DNA of 64,000 nucleotides from Alphaproteobacteria bacterium (GTDB lineage: Bacteria; Pseudomonadota; Alphaproteobacteria; CACIAM-22H2). The DNA lies in contig JAFKFM010000009.1 in assembly GCA_017308135.1 (NCBI GenBank), positions 620,001 to 684,000 on the forward strand. Reading direction: 5' to 3'. Shown here in pieces: positions 17,602 through 25,927 of this stretch. The notes beneath the pieces are model-generated. The model ran no database searches. It was not told the DNA's origin and worked only from the letters and a program-made list of their open reading frames with translations. How positions within the stretch are numbered: position 1 is the first letter of the stretch; every line of letters starts with the position of its first letter. Made by a program: the position numbers and the translations under genes.

Positions 17602-18578
17602 ATCGTGTTCTGATTTTCGGCGCCGGCGCCATCGGCGGTTATATGGGCGTGAAGCTCGCCCAAGGCGGGGCGCGCGTTACGTTCTTCGCGCGCGGCGCGC
17701 ATTTGGAGGCGATGAAGGCCAACGGGATCAAGCTGATCTCCGAAGGCGCCGAGACGGTGATCAAAGACGCGAATTTCGCCGGCGATGCGCGCGAAGCGGG
17801 CGAACAGGATTTCGTCATCGTCAGCCTGAAGGCCCACGGCCTGGTCGCCGCCGTCGATCAGGTCGCGTCGCTGCTGGGCCCCAAGACCGCCTTGGTCACG
17901 GCGATGAACGGCGTGCCCTATTGGTATTTCCACAAACATGGCGGCCCGCATGACGGCAAGCGGCTCGAATCGGTCGATCCGGGCGGGGCGTTGTGGTCGA
18001 AGCTGGGCCCCGAACGCGCCATCGGCTGCGTCGTCTATCCCGCCGCCAATATCCTGGCGCCCGGCGTGATCGAGCACACCTATTCGAACCGCTTCACGCT
18101 GGGCGAGCCCGACGGCTCGAAAAGCGAGCGCATCGCGGCGCTGTCGGAATTGATGATCAAGGGCGGCTTGAAGGCGCCGGTGCGCCCGCGCATCCGCGAC
18201 GATATGTGGGTGAAGCTGTGGGGCAATCTGTGCTTCAACCCGCTATCGGCACTGACGGGTGCCACGCTCGACGTCATCACCGGCGATCCGGGGACCCGCA
18301 GCGTCGCCCGCGCGATGATGCTGGAAGCGCAAGCGGTCGGCGAGGCATTGGGTATCAAATTCGGCATCGACGTCGAAAAACGCATCGACGGGGCGGCCGA
18401 AGTCGGCTCGCATAAAACCTCGATGCTGCAAGACCTCGAAGCCAAGAAACCGATGGAGATCGATGCGTTGCTGGGCGCGGTGGTCGAGATGGGCGCGCTC
18501 ACCGGGCACGAGATGCCGGCCTGCAAAATGGTGCTGGCGCTGGTCCGCCAACGCGCGCGCGTCGCGGGGGTTTACTGA
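17598..18578 (+). CDS. 2-dehydropantoate 2-reductase family oxidoreductase
   Basis: NADPH-dependent ketopantoate-reductase-like protein of 326 residues. The Rossmann motif GAGAIGGYMG is at residues 8-17. The C-terminal catalytic block DDMWVKLWGNLCFNPLSALT carries the expected Lys and Asn. The GTG at 17598 overlaps the acyl-CoA synthetase stop, so the two are co-translated. That pairing makes a role in an acyl or dicarboxylate pathway as likely as pantothenate synthesis; many PanE paralogues have other substrates. Confidence 0.85.
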   Translation: MNRVLIFGAGAIGGYMGVKLAQGGARVTFFARGAHLEAMKANGIKLISEGAETVIKDANFAGDAREAGEQDFVIVSLKAHGLVAAVDQVASLLGPKTALVTAMNGVPYWYFHKHGGPHDGKRLESVDPGGALWSKLGPERAIGCVVYPAANILAPGVIEHTYSNRFTLGEPDGSKSERIAALSELMIKGGLKAPVRPRIRDDMWVKLWGNLCFNPLSALTGATLDVITGDPGTRSVARAMMLEAQAVGEALGIKFGIDVEKRIDGAAEVGSHKTSMLQDLEAKKPMEIDALLGAVVEMGALTGHEMPACKMVLALVRQRARVAGVY

Positions 18579-18608
18579 TCGCGCGAATCGCGGCCACTCT
18601 GCCGCCAC

Positions 18609-18776
18609 ATGAACCGCGCCGCTTTGCCCGTCTGCACCTGGTGCCATCGCACGACGCGCCCGATTTGGGTGCACGGGCATATGCAATGCGAGCATTGCAA
18701 GATCAACATCGCGCCGTGCTGCGACGGCGACGAGTGCTACGTGCCGGAACCTCGCGATGAAATCGCCCTGCATTAA
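18609..18776 (+). CDS. Small Cys-rich probable zinc-binding protein, 55 residues
   Basis: A short open frame with two CxxC pairs (CTWC at residues 9-12, CEHC at 27-30) and a third cluster CCDGDEC at 37-43, the pattern of a small zinc ribbon. It starts with ATG at 18609 and ends in TAA at 18774-18776. It lies 30 bases after the ketopantoate-reductase gene and overlaps the start of the DUF1289 gene by 20 bases in another frame, in the same direction. I cannot assign a named family. The regular Cys spacing and operon position support it as real. Confidence 0.65.
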   Translation: MNRAALPVCTWCHRTTRPIWVHGHMQCEHCKINIAPCCDGDECYVPEPRDEIALH

Positions 18777-18939
18777 TATTTGCCGGCTCGACGCCGATCT
18801 GCGCTGCACGGGCTGCGGGCGCAGTTCGCGCGAGATCCGCCTCTGGGCGCGCTACGACGACGCCACGCGCGACGCGGTCATGGCGCGCCTCGCCGCCGAA
18901 GGATTCCCGAAAGAAACTACCGGCTGGGACGCGGCGTAA
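18757..18939 (+). CDS. DUF1289 family protein, 60 residues
   Basis: Small protein with the DUF1289 pattern [10 protein letters not shown] followed by [17 protein letters not shown], giving four Cys that probably bind a metal. The length fits the family. The function is unknown; family members often lie beside unrelated enzyme genes in proteobacteria. Its 3' end overlaps the convergent FAD-monooxygenase fusion gene by 23 bases, and its 5' end overlaps the preceding small Cys-rich gene. Confidence 0.88.
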   Translation: MKSPCINICRLDADLRCTGCGRSSREIRLWARYDDATRDAVMARLAAEGFPKETTGWDAA

Positions 18940-21151
18940 AGCTGCGCGCCGAGCCGTATTGCGGCGGCCAGGGCAGATCGTAGCCCTGTTCCTGCGCGGC
19001 ATGGCGCGTCCAGTACGGATCGAACAGATGCGCGCGCGCCAGCACGCAAAGATCGGCGCGGCGCGCGGCCAGGATCGTGTTCGCGTCGGCCCAGGTCGAG
19101 ATCGCCCCTACCGTCATCACCGGCACATCCGCTTCCTGGCGGATACGATCGGCGAAGGGCGTTTGGAACAGGCGGCCATAGACCGGATGGTCGTCGTCGA
19201 CCGTTTGGCCCGCCGAGACGTCGACGATATCCGTGCCATGCGCCTTCAGCATTTTGGCGATCGCGACGGCCTCGTCGGGCGTCGTCCCGCCTTCCTTCCA
19301 ATCGGTCGCGGAGATACGCACCGCGATGGGCTTTTCCTTCGGCCACGTCGCGCGCACGGCGTCGAGCACTTCCAGCGGGAAGCGCAGGCGTTTTTCCAGC
19401 GTGCCGCCATATTCGTCGCTGCGCTGGTTGGTCAGCGGCGAGACGAAGCTCGCCAGCAGATAGCCATGCGCCATATGCACTTCGACGATGTCGAACCCGG
19501 CCGCGTCGGCGCGCTTCGTCGCGGCGACGAAGTCGGCTTTGACCTTGTCCATATCCCCGCGATTCATCGCGCGCGGCGTTTGGCTGCCCTTCTTGTAGGG
19601 CAACGGCGACGGGGCGATCAGGTCCCAATTGCCGTCAGGCAAGGGTTGGTCGATCCCTTCCCAAGCGCGTTTGGTCGAGCCTTTGCGCCCGGCATGGGCG
19701 AGTTGTACGCCGATCTTGGCGGGCGAATTGGCGTGGACGAACTCGGTCACGCGCTTCCACGCGGCCACGTGTTCGTCCTTATAGAGACCCGCACAACCCG
19801 GCGTGATGCGGCCTTCCGCACTCACATCGGTCATTTCGGTCAGGATCAGACCCGCCCCGCCGAGCGCGCGGCTGCCCAGGTGTACGAGATGCCAATCGTT
19901 CGGCAACCCGTCTTCGGCCGAATATTGGCACATCGGCGACACGACGATGCGGTTGGGCACTTCCATCTTGCCGATCTTGTACGGCGTGAACATCGGCGGC
20001 GGCGCGCCCGCGACACCGGCCTTGGCGGCGAAGTCCCGGTCGATTTCGGCGACCAAGGCGGGATCGCGGAGCTTCAAATTCGTATGCGTGATGCGCATCG
20101 AGCGTGTGAGCATCGCGAAGGCGAATTCCAGCGCGTCAAGCTTGCCGATATAGCGCTCCGTCTCCTCGAACCATTCGAGCGAGGTTTGCGCGGCACGCTG
20201 GATGGATTCGGTCTGGGGCTTGCGCTTGGCCTCGTAGGCGGCGAGCGCTTCCTTGACCGACTTGGTCGACTTGAGCGCCGCCGCCAGCTCGATCGCATCT
20301 TCCATCGCGAGCTTGGTGCCCGAGCCGATGGAGAAATGCGCCGTATGGCACGCGTCGCCCATCAGCACCACGTTGTCGAAAGACCAATGCGCGTTGCGGA
20401 TCGTCGGGAAGGTGCGCCAGATCGAGCGATTGGCGATCAGCTTATGGCCCGCCAGTTCTTCGGCGAACAGCTTCTCGCAAAAATCGATCGTCTGTTCTTC
20501 CGTCGCCTTGTCGAGACCGGCCTTCTTCCACGCCGTCTCGCTCGTCTCGACGATGAAGGTCGAGTGCGACTTGTCGTATTGATACGCATGGACGCGATAG
20601 AGGCCGCTTTCGTGTTCCTTGAAGTGGAACGTGAATGCGGGATGCGGGCGCGTGGTGCCGAGCCACACGAATTTGTTGCGCCGCCAATCGAGCGACGGCT
20701 TGAACTTCGCTTCGTATTTGGCGCGGATGGCGGAGTTGACGCCGTCCGCCGCCAGGATCAGATCGGCGTCGGGGAACTCGGTCACGTCCTTCACGTCGCG
20801 CTCGTGGACGATCTTCACGCCCAGAGCGGCGGCGCGCTTGGACAGGATATCGAGCAGCTTGACCCGCGCCATGCCCGAAAAGCCGTGGCCCTTGGAGGTC
20901 ACGACCTGGCCGCGATAATGGACGTCGATATCGGTCCAATGCGCGAAGGCCGCGGTGATCGCGTCGTAGCTTTCGCGATCGGCGTCGGCGAAATTGCCGA
21001 GCGTTTCGTCGGAGAACACGACGCCGAAGCCGAACGTGTCGCCCGGCTTGTTGCGCTCCACGATCGTGATGTCGTGCGCGGGGTCCGCCTTCTTCATCAG
21101 AATGGCGAGATACAACCCCGCCGGCCCGCCGCCGATGCTGACGATCTTCAT
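18917..21151 (-). CDS. Bifunctional salicylyl-CoA 5-hydroxylase / old-yellow-enzyme fusion
   Basis: Cytoplasmic flavoprotein of 744 residues with two enzymes fused. Residues about 1-360 are an FAD monooxygenase with [10 protein letters not shown] at the N-terminus and the late FAD motif [16 protein letters not shown]. Residues about 385-740 are an FMN-dependent old-yellow-enzyme barrel with [26 protein letters not shown] and VHMAHGYLL. The architecture matches salicylyl-CoA 5-hydroxylase fusions and 2-aminobenzoyl-CoA monooxygenase/reductase, both in aerobic aromatic-CoA breakdown. Other pathway genes are absent here, so the exact substrate is open. A dyad overlaps its promoter. Confidence 0.88.
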   Translation of the reverse strand: MKIVSIGGGPAGLYLAILMKKADPAHDITIVERNKPGDTFGFGVVFSDETLGNFADADRESYDAITAAFAHWTDIDVHYRGQVVTSKGHGFSGMARVKLLDILSKRAAALGVKIVHERDVKDVTEFPDADLILAADGVNSAIRAKYEAKFKPSLDWRRNKFVWLGTTRPHPAFTFHFKEHESGLYRVHAYQYDKSHSTFIVETSETAWKKAGLDKATEEQTIDFCEKLFAEELAGHKLIANRSIWRTFPTIRNAHWSFDNVVLMGDACHTAHFSIGSGTKLAMEDAIELAAALKSTKSVKEALAAYEAKRKPQTESIQRAAQTSLEWFEETERYIGKLDALEFAFAMLTRSMRITHTNLKLRDPALVAEIDRDFAAKAGVAGAPPPMFTPYKIGKMEVPNRIVVSPMCQYSAEDGLPNDWHLVHLGSRALGGAGLILTEMTDVSAEGRITPGCAGLYKDEHVAAWKRVTEFVHANSPAKIGVQLAHAGRKGSTKRAWEGIDQPLPDGNWDLIAPSPLPYKKGSQTPRAMNRGDMDKVKADFVAATKRADAAGFDIVEVHMAHGYLLASFVSPLTNQRSDEYGGTLEKRLRFPLEVLDAVRATWPKEKPIAVRISATDWKEGGTTPDEAVAIAKMLKAHGTDIVDVSAGQTVDDDHPVYGRLFQTPFADRIRQEADVPVMTVGAISTWADANTILAARRADLCVLARAHLFDPYWTRHAAQEQGYDLPWPPQYGSARSFTPRPSR

Positions 21152-21171
21152 GGCCCGATCCCCGTTCCCTA

Positions 21172-21234
21172 AATGCCTCGGGGAGATACTTTAGACTTAA
21201 AGTAATTTTGGGCAAGCCCCTTTTCCGAGGCATT
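21172..21234 (-). promoter_or_regulatory. Promoter region with nested inverted repeats upstream of the monooxygenase fusion
   Basis: Reading the minus strand, TTGCCC and TAAAGT are separated by 16 bases. The -10 overlaps a perfect dyad ACTTTA-GACT-TAAAGT at 21188-21203, a plausible operator for a MarR- or TetR-like aromatic-acid regulator. This is enclosed by a longer perfect 10-bp inverted repeat, AATGCCTCGG at 21172-21181 and CCGAGGCATT at 21225-21234. The outer pair could also terminate the upstream TauE gene. No regulator gene is adjacent. Confidence 0.5.
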
Positions 21235-21244
21235 CCGTCGCGGG

Positions 21245-22018
21245 TCAGACGAGGAACAGCCCCTTGGCCGCGTCGTAGACCAGCTTCCAGCCGGTCGCGA
21301 ACAGGAACAGATTGCACCAGAAATAAAAGCGTTTCTGGTCGACGCGATGATGCAGCCAGAACCCCGCCCACATGCCGATCGGGGCGAGCGGCAGCAGCGC
21401 GAGGCTCGTGCCGATATTCTCGAAGGTGAACAGGCCGAGATAGACGTAAGGGAAGAATTTCAGCCAGTTGATGATCGCGAACAGCACCAGCAGCGTGCCG
21501 ACGAACAAGGTCTTGTCCATCTTATAGGGCTGCAAATAGACCTGGATCGGCGGCCCGCCCGCATTGGCGATGAAGCTGGTGGCGCCCGAGACCATCGACC
21601 AGAACAGACCTTTGGGCCAGTTGGGTTCGGTCGCGGTCGCCGCGTGGCGCCCGCGCAATGAATCGAGCACGCCCTTGCCGGAGAACACGATCGCGATCAG
21701 GCCGATCAGCAGGCGCACCCAAAGTTCGTCGAGATGGCGGAAGGCGAGATAGCCGATCACGATCCCGATAATGCCGCCGGTCAGCAGGATCGGCATATGT
21801 TCGCGCGACCAAACGTTGCGATAGCGCCAGATCCCGAACGCATCCATGACGATCAGCAGCGGCAGCATGATCGCCGCCGCCTGGGGTACGGGAATCGCCA
21901 ATGCCATCAGCGGCACGCCCATCGAGCCGAGGCCGCCGCCGAATCCGCCTTTCGAAATGCCGACCAGAAGAAAGGCCGGGATCGCCAACGCCAGAAAAAG
22001 CGGGTCGAAGATCGGCAC
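21245..22018 (-). CDS. TauE/SafE (TSUP) family membrane exporter
   Basis: Inner-membrane protein of 257 residues with about seven or eight hydrophobic segments. The N-terminal GISKGGFGGGLGSMGVPLMA and the mid-protein SGATSFIANAGGPPIQVYL are the two TSUP signature loops. The family moves sulfite, sulfonates or other small organic anions. It starts six bases after the Anbu stop, so it appears to be the last gene of the ATP-grasp/alpha-E/Anbu operon. Export of a product of that cluster is possible but unproved. Confidence 0.88.
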   Translation of the reverse strand: MPIFDPLFLALAIPAFLLVGISKGGFGGGLGSMGVPLMALAIPVPQAAAIMLPLLIVMDAFGIWRYRNVWSREHMPILLTGGIIGIVIGYLAFRHLDELWVRLLIGLIAIVFSGKGVLDSLRGRHAATATEPNWPKGLFWSMVSGATSFIANAGGPPIQVYLQPYKMDKTLFVGTLLVLFAIINWLKFFPYVYLGLFTFENIGTSLALLPLAPIGMWAGFWLHHRVDQKRFYFWCNLFLFATGWKLVYDAAKGLFLV

Positions 22019-22024
22019 TTAAAC

Positions 22025-22756
22025 TCAAACTTTCCAGTCGGGATCGGGCACGGTCTGGAAGACCGAGCGAAGGCCTTCCGACCAGCGCCGGCGGATGTCG
22101 GAGAAATAGAGATCGGTTTCGTCGAGGCGCTTCTTGACCGCGAGCTTGCATTCGTCGCGGCGCAGAATGACGATATCGATCGGCAACCCGACGGACACGT
22201 TGGAGCGCAGCGTCGAATCCATCGAGATCAACGCGCATTTTGCCGCTTCGTTCAACGAGGTGCGGCCCGACACGACGCGGTCGAGGATCGGCTTGCCGTA
22301 TTTGGTTTCGCCGATCTGGAAATAGGGCGTTTCGACCGTCGCCTCGATGAAATTGCCGGCGGAGTAGATGTGAAAGAGGCGCAAGCGCCGCCCCTTGATC
22401 TGCCCGCCCAGGATCATCGAGATGTTGAACTCGGCCCCCTGCTCCTTCAGCCGCTCGGCGTCGAGATCGTAGACCTCGCGCACCGCGCGGCCGGCGAGGC
22501 GTGCGGCTTCGAACATCGACGGCACGTTCAAGATCGTCTCGGTCTTGTCCGGCCCCATGCCTTCGGTCAGCAACGTGACGACCGATTGCGCGATGGCGAG
22601 ATTGCCCGCCGTCAGCAGCACCATGCAGCGCTCGCCCGGCGCTTCCCAGACATGCATCTTGCGGAAGGTGGCGACGTGATCGACGCCCGCATTGGTGCGC
22701 GAATCCGCGCACAGGACGAGTCCGTCTTCGAGAAGCAGGCCGACGCCGTAGGTCAT
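22025..22756 (-). CDS. Anbu, proteasome-like N-terminal-threonine protein
   Basis: Bacterial proteasome-related Ntn-hydrolase of 243 residues. After removal of the initiator Met the chain begins with Thr1. Asp17 (in CADSRTNAG) and Lys32 (in FRKMH) stand where the proteasome catalytic Asp and Lys are expected. Family members form open rings with weak or unknown peptidase activity. Gene context is the known one: circularly permuted ATP-grasp and alpha-E proteins encoded directly upstream on the same strand. The transglutaminase-like gene often found with them is not seen in this window. Confidence 0.93.
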   Translation of the reverse strand: MTYGVGLLLEDGLVLCADSRTNAGVDHVATFRKMHVWEAPGERCMVLLTAGNLAIAQSVVTLLTEGMGPDKTETILNVPSMFEAARLAGRAVREVYDLDAERLKEQGAEFNISMILGGQIKGRRLRLFHIYSAGNFIEATVETPYFQIGETKYGKPILDRVVSGRTSLNEAAKCALISMDSTLRSNVSVGLPIDIVILRRDECKLAVKKRLDETDLYFSDIRRRWSEGLRSVFQTVPDPDWKV

Positions 22757-22780
22757 GTCATCGCACTCCGGTTCGCGCGG

Positions 22781-23734
22781 TCAATACGGCAAACCGAAGT
22801 CCTCGGCAATCGCCTTTCCGATCGCCATGTTGGAATCGACGATATCGGTCAGGAACTCGTGCAGGCCGAATTCGAAAACCTCGTCGATTTTGGCGAAACG
22901 GATACGGTCGTGGATCGTGTGGGCCAAACCGGCCGAGCGGTAGTTGCGTCCGAATTGCTCGCGCACTTCGTCGAGCAAGCCGGTCAATTCGCCCAGCGAC
23001 GCCGCGACCGAACGCGGCATGTCGGCGCGCAGGATCAGCAATTCGGCCACGCGGCGCGGCTTGATCACGTCGCGATAGACGCGCCGATAGGCCTGAAACG
23101 CCGAGACCGAGCGCAGCAACGCGCCCCATTGATAGTAATCGACCGCACCGCCCACGTCGCGCGCCGTCGGCAGCAGCACGTGGTACTTCACGTCGAGCAG
23201 ACGCGCGGTCGAATCCCCGCGCTCCAAGAACGTGCCGATACGCGCGAAGCGATAGGCCGCATCGCGCGGCATCGTGCCGTAGGTGACGCCGCGGAACAGA
23301 TGGCTGCGTTCCTTCACCCAATCGAAGAAGGCGCGCGTCCCCATCGCTTCGAGTTTGTCGTAATCGAGATTGCGGATTTCGAGCCACGTCGCGTTCAGCG
23401 ATTCCCACATCTCGGTCGTGATCTGGGTGCGCATCGCGCGGGCGTTTTCGCGCGCCGCCCCCAGCGAATTGCGGATCGAGGACGGGTTGGCGGGATCGAG
23501 GGCGAGATATTCGACCACGTTGCGCGCGTCGGTCGGACGGCCGGTTTCCTTGAACGGGCCTTCGCAGCCCGCCACGACCAAGGCCGGGCCCCATTGCATA
23601 TGTTCGGAATCGCCGTCGGTCGACGACAGCGACATGCGATACGACACGTCCAGGATGCGCGCCATATTCTCGGCGCGCTCCATATAACGGGCCATCCAGT
23701 AAAGCTGGTCGGCGGCGCGGGACAACATCGCCAT
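22781..23734 (-). CDS. Alpha-E domain protein (DUF403)
   Basis: All-helical protein of 317 residues. The N-terminal LSRAADQLYWMARYMERAEN is the diagnostic alpha-E start. Charged residues such as WMARYMERAEN and FLERGDSTARLLD recur in the helices. The family accompanies ATP-grasp peptide-bond-forming enzymes and Anbu; its biochemical function is unknown. The ATG at 23734 has a strong GGAGGG site and follows the ATP-grasp stop by two bases, so the two proteins are made together. Confidence 0.92.
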   Translation of the reverse strand: MAMLSRAADQLYWMARYMERAENMARILDVSYRMSLSSTDGDSEHMQWGPALVVAGCEGPFKETGRPTDARNVVEYLALDPANPSSIRNSLGAARENARAMRTQITTEMWESLNATWLEIRNLDYDKLEAMGTRAFFDWVKERSHLFRGVTYGTMPRDAAYRFARIGTFLERGDSTARLLDVKYHVLLPTARDVGGAVDYYQWGALLRSVSAFQAYRRVYRDVIKPRRVAELLILRADMPRSVAASLGELTGLLDEVREQFGRNYRSAGLAHTIHDRIRFAKIDEVFEFGLHEFLTDIVDSNMAIGKAIAEDFGLPY

Positions 23735-23736
23735 GA

Positions 23737-25179
23737 TCAGCCCTCCAAAACCCAAGTGTCTTTGGTGCCGCCGCCTTGGCTGGAATTGACGACCAGCGAG
23801 CCTTTGCGCAAGGCGACGCGCGTCAACCCGCCGGGCACCAGCTTCACGTCCTTGCCGACCAGCAGATAAGGCCGCAGGTCGAGATGGCGCGGCGCCACCC
23901 CTTCCTCGACGAAGGTCGGGCAGGTCGACAGCGCCAAAGTCGGCTGGGCGATATAAAGCTCGGGCTTGGCGATGATGCGCTGGCGGAAGGCTTCGATTTC
24001 CGCCGCCGTCGATTTGGGTCCGACCAGCATGCCGTAGCCGCCCGAGCCGTGGGTTTCCTTGACCACGAGTTCGGGCAGATGTTCGAGCGTGTATTTGAGA
24101 TCGTCGGGCTTGCGCAACGAATAGGTCGGCACGTTGGCGAGCTTGGGCTCCTCGCCCAAATAGAAGCGCACCATATCGGGCACGTAAGGATAGACCGCCT
24201 TGTCGTCGGCGACACCCGTGCCCACGGCATTCGCCAGCGTGACGTTGCCTTTGCGATAGGCTTCGAACAGCCCCTTCACGCCCAACGCCGAATCCGGCCG
24301 GAACGCGGCGGGATCGAGGAACGCGTCGTCCAAGCGGCGATAGATCACGTCCACGCGCCGCGGGCCGGCAACCGTGCGCATATAGACGTAGTCGTTCTCG
24401 ACGAACATGTCCTGGCCTTCGACAAGCTCGACGCCCATCTGCTCGGCCAAGAAGACGTGCTCGAAATAGGCGGAGTTGTAGGCGCCGGGCGTCATCATCA
24501 CGACGGTCGGCTCGTCCTTGTCGGCGGCGCTGTGCGGCGGCAAGGAGCGCAGCGATTTGAGCAGTTCGTCCGGATAATGGCCCACGGGCTGCACGCGGTT
24601 GCGCGCGAACAGCTCCGGGAACAGGCGCATCATCGCTTCGCGGTTTTCGAGCATGTACGACACGCCCGACGGCGTGCGCACATTGTCCTCCAGCACGTAG
24701 AACTGGTCGGCCGAGACGCGGACCACATCGATCCCGGCGATGTGGGTATAGATGCGGCCCGGCACTTCGACGCCGATCATCTCCGGCCGGTATTGCTCGT
24801 TGCCGTCGATCAGTTCCGCGGGGATTTTCCCGGCGCGCACGATCTCGCGCCCGTGATAGACGTCGTAAAGAAAAGCGTTCAACGCCTTCACGCGCTGGAC
24901 GAGGCCTTCGGACAGCGCATCCCATTCGGGGGCGGTCAGCACGCGCGGAATCACATCGAACGGGATCAAGCGCTCGGTGTCCCCGCCCTCGCCATAGACC
25001 GCGAACGTAATGCCCAAGCGGCGGAACAGAACGTCCGCCTCGTGGCGCTTGCGGGCCAGCAATTCGGGCGGCGTGTTTTCGAGCCATTGCGCGAGGCGCG
25101 CATAGGCGGCACGGACCGTGCCATCGGGCGCGCGCATTTCGTCGAAGGCAACCGGCGCGCCAGGGGATGCTGCGTTCAC
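23737..25179 (-). CDS. Circularly permuted ATP-grasp type 2 protein
   Basis: Predicted ATP-dependent carboxylate-amine ligase of 480 residues. Family blocks include YVLEDNVRTPSGVSYMLENR, VVMMTPGAYNSAYFEHVFLA, DVIYRRLDDAFLDP and VVKETHGSGGYGMLVG, the last two being nucleotide- and metal-binding regions of the permuted fold. The GTG at 25179 is chosen because GGGAG lies seven bases upstream; an upstream frame extends to 25245 but lacks homology-like sequence. First gene of the ATP-grasp/alpha-E/Anbu/TauE unit. The peptide or amide product is unknown. Confidence 0.92.
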   Translation of the reverse strand: MNAASPGAPVAFDEMRAPDGTVRAAYARLAQWLENTPPELLARKRHEADVLFRRLGITFAVYGEGGDTERLIPFDVIPRVLTAPEWDALSEGLVQRVKALNAFLYDVYHGREIVRAGKIPAELIDGNEQYRPEMIGVEVPGRIYTHIAGIDVVRVSADQFYVLEDNVRTPSGVSYMLENREAMMRLFPELFARNRVQPVGHYPDELLKSLRSLPPHSAADKDEPTVVMMTPGAYNSAYFEHVFLAEQMGVELVEGQDMFVENDYVYMRTVAGPRRVDVIYRRLDDAFLDPAAFRPDSALGVKGLFEAYRKGNVTLANAVGTGVADDKAVYPYVPDMVRFYLGEEPKLANVPTYSLRKPDDLKYTLEHLPELVVKETHGSGGYGMLVGPKSTAAEIEAFRQRIIAKPELYIAQPTLALSTCPTFVEEGVAPRHLDLRPYLLVGKDVKLVPGGLTRVALRKGSLVVNSSQGGGTKDTWVLEG

Positions 25180-25297
25180 GCGAAATCTCCCAAACCCGGC
25201 AGGAACATGCCCTACTTCTCCCAAAACTGGGGGTAGGCGATGCAACCCGCAGGCCAGAGATTGCCCGTGCCGGCCCGGCTTGGCAACTGGGCCGGAA

Positions 25298-25855
25298 TCA
25301 GAGTTCCGCCAGGATTTCGGCCGAATTCACGACCCGCGCATATTCGCCCGACAGATTGGCGAGCGACAACGCGTGAACATCCGCCGCCGGGATCACACGC
25401 CCGTCGAGCAGCCGCCTATCGAAGGTGAAACACCCGTCGGCGACGATCCATGCGTCGAAGCCGAGATTGCCCGCCATGCGCAACGTCGCCTCGACCGAAT
25501 TGCTGGTCGACACACCGGCGAACACGACCGGGGCCGCCTTCGCATCGCGCAGGACGCGCTCCAATTTCGTGCCGATGAACGCCGAATTCGTCGATTTGGC
25601 GATCACGGTTTCGCCCGCCAGCGGCATCGCCTCGGGTTTGAACGCGTGGCTCGGCCGGTCGGGGCGATAGCCGGAATCGGGTTCGACGGAATCGTGGCGG
25701 ACATGGATCAACGGCAATCCGCGTTTACGCCACGCCGCCAGCAATTGCGCCACCACCGCCTCCGCCCCCGGATTGCAGCGCTTGCCCCAATAGGGCAAAT
25801 CGACCGCCTGTTGCATGTCGATAATGATAAGGGTCGCGGTGGCGGGTAACGTCAT
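25298..25855 (-). CDS. Isochorismatase-fold protein with serine in place of the nucleophilic cysteine
   Basis: Cysteine-hydrolase-fold protein of 185 residues. The catalytic Asp is in LIIIDMQQAV and the Lys in VIAKSTNSAF. In the nucleophile loop GVSTSNSVEATLR, the position normally held by Cys (for example in TxxCVxxT) is Ser. Activity as an amidase or isochorismatase is therefore uncertain. It is upstream of the ATP-grasp gene in the same direction but separated by a 118-base gap, so a shared operon is only possible. It is divergent from the YdjM-type gene. Confidence 0.82.
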   Translation of the reverse strand: MTLPATATLIIIDMQQAVDLPYWGKRCNPGAEAVVAQLLAAWRKRGLPLIHVRHDSVEPDSGYRPDRPSHAFKPEAMPLAGETVIAKSTNSAFIGTKLERVLRDAKAAPVVFAGVSTSNSVEATLRMAGNLGFDAWIVADGCFTFDRRLLDGRVIPAADVHALSLANLSGEYARVVNSAEILAEL

Positions 25856-25927
25856 GTCGGGTTCCGCTTGATCCGGGTGCGGGAAACCCTATCTAACGGG
25901 ACCGGTACGGCAACGAAAGTCCCCCCA

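Noticed and set aside
18959..21172. A 737-codon open frame opposite the monooxygenase fusion
   Set aside because: Antisense shadow without domain or start signals; the minus-strand protein has clear FAD and FMN motifs.
22025..22756. HslV protease
   Set aside because: Length, sequence and the ATP-grasp/alpha-E neighbours fit Anbu; there is no hslU nearby.
21734..23869. A 711-codon open frame opposite TauE, Anbu and alpha-E genes
   Set aside because: It crosses three real genes and has only low-complexity charged sequence.
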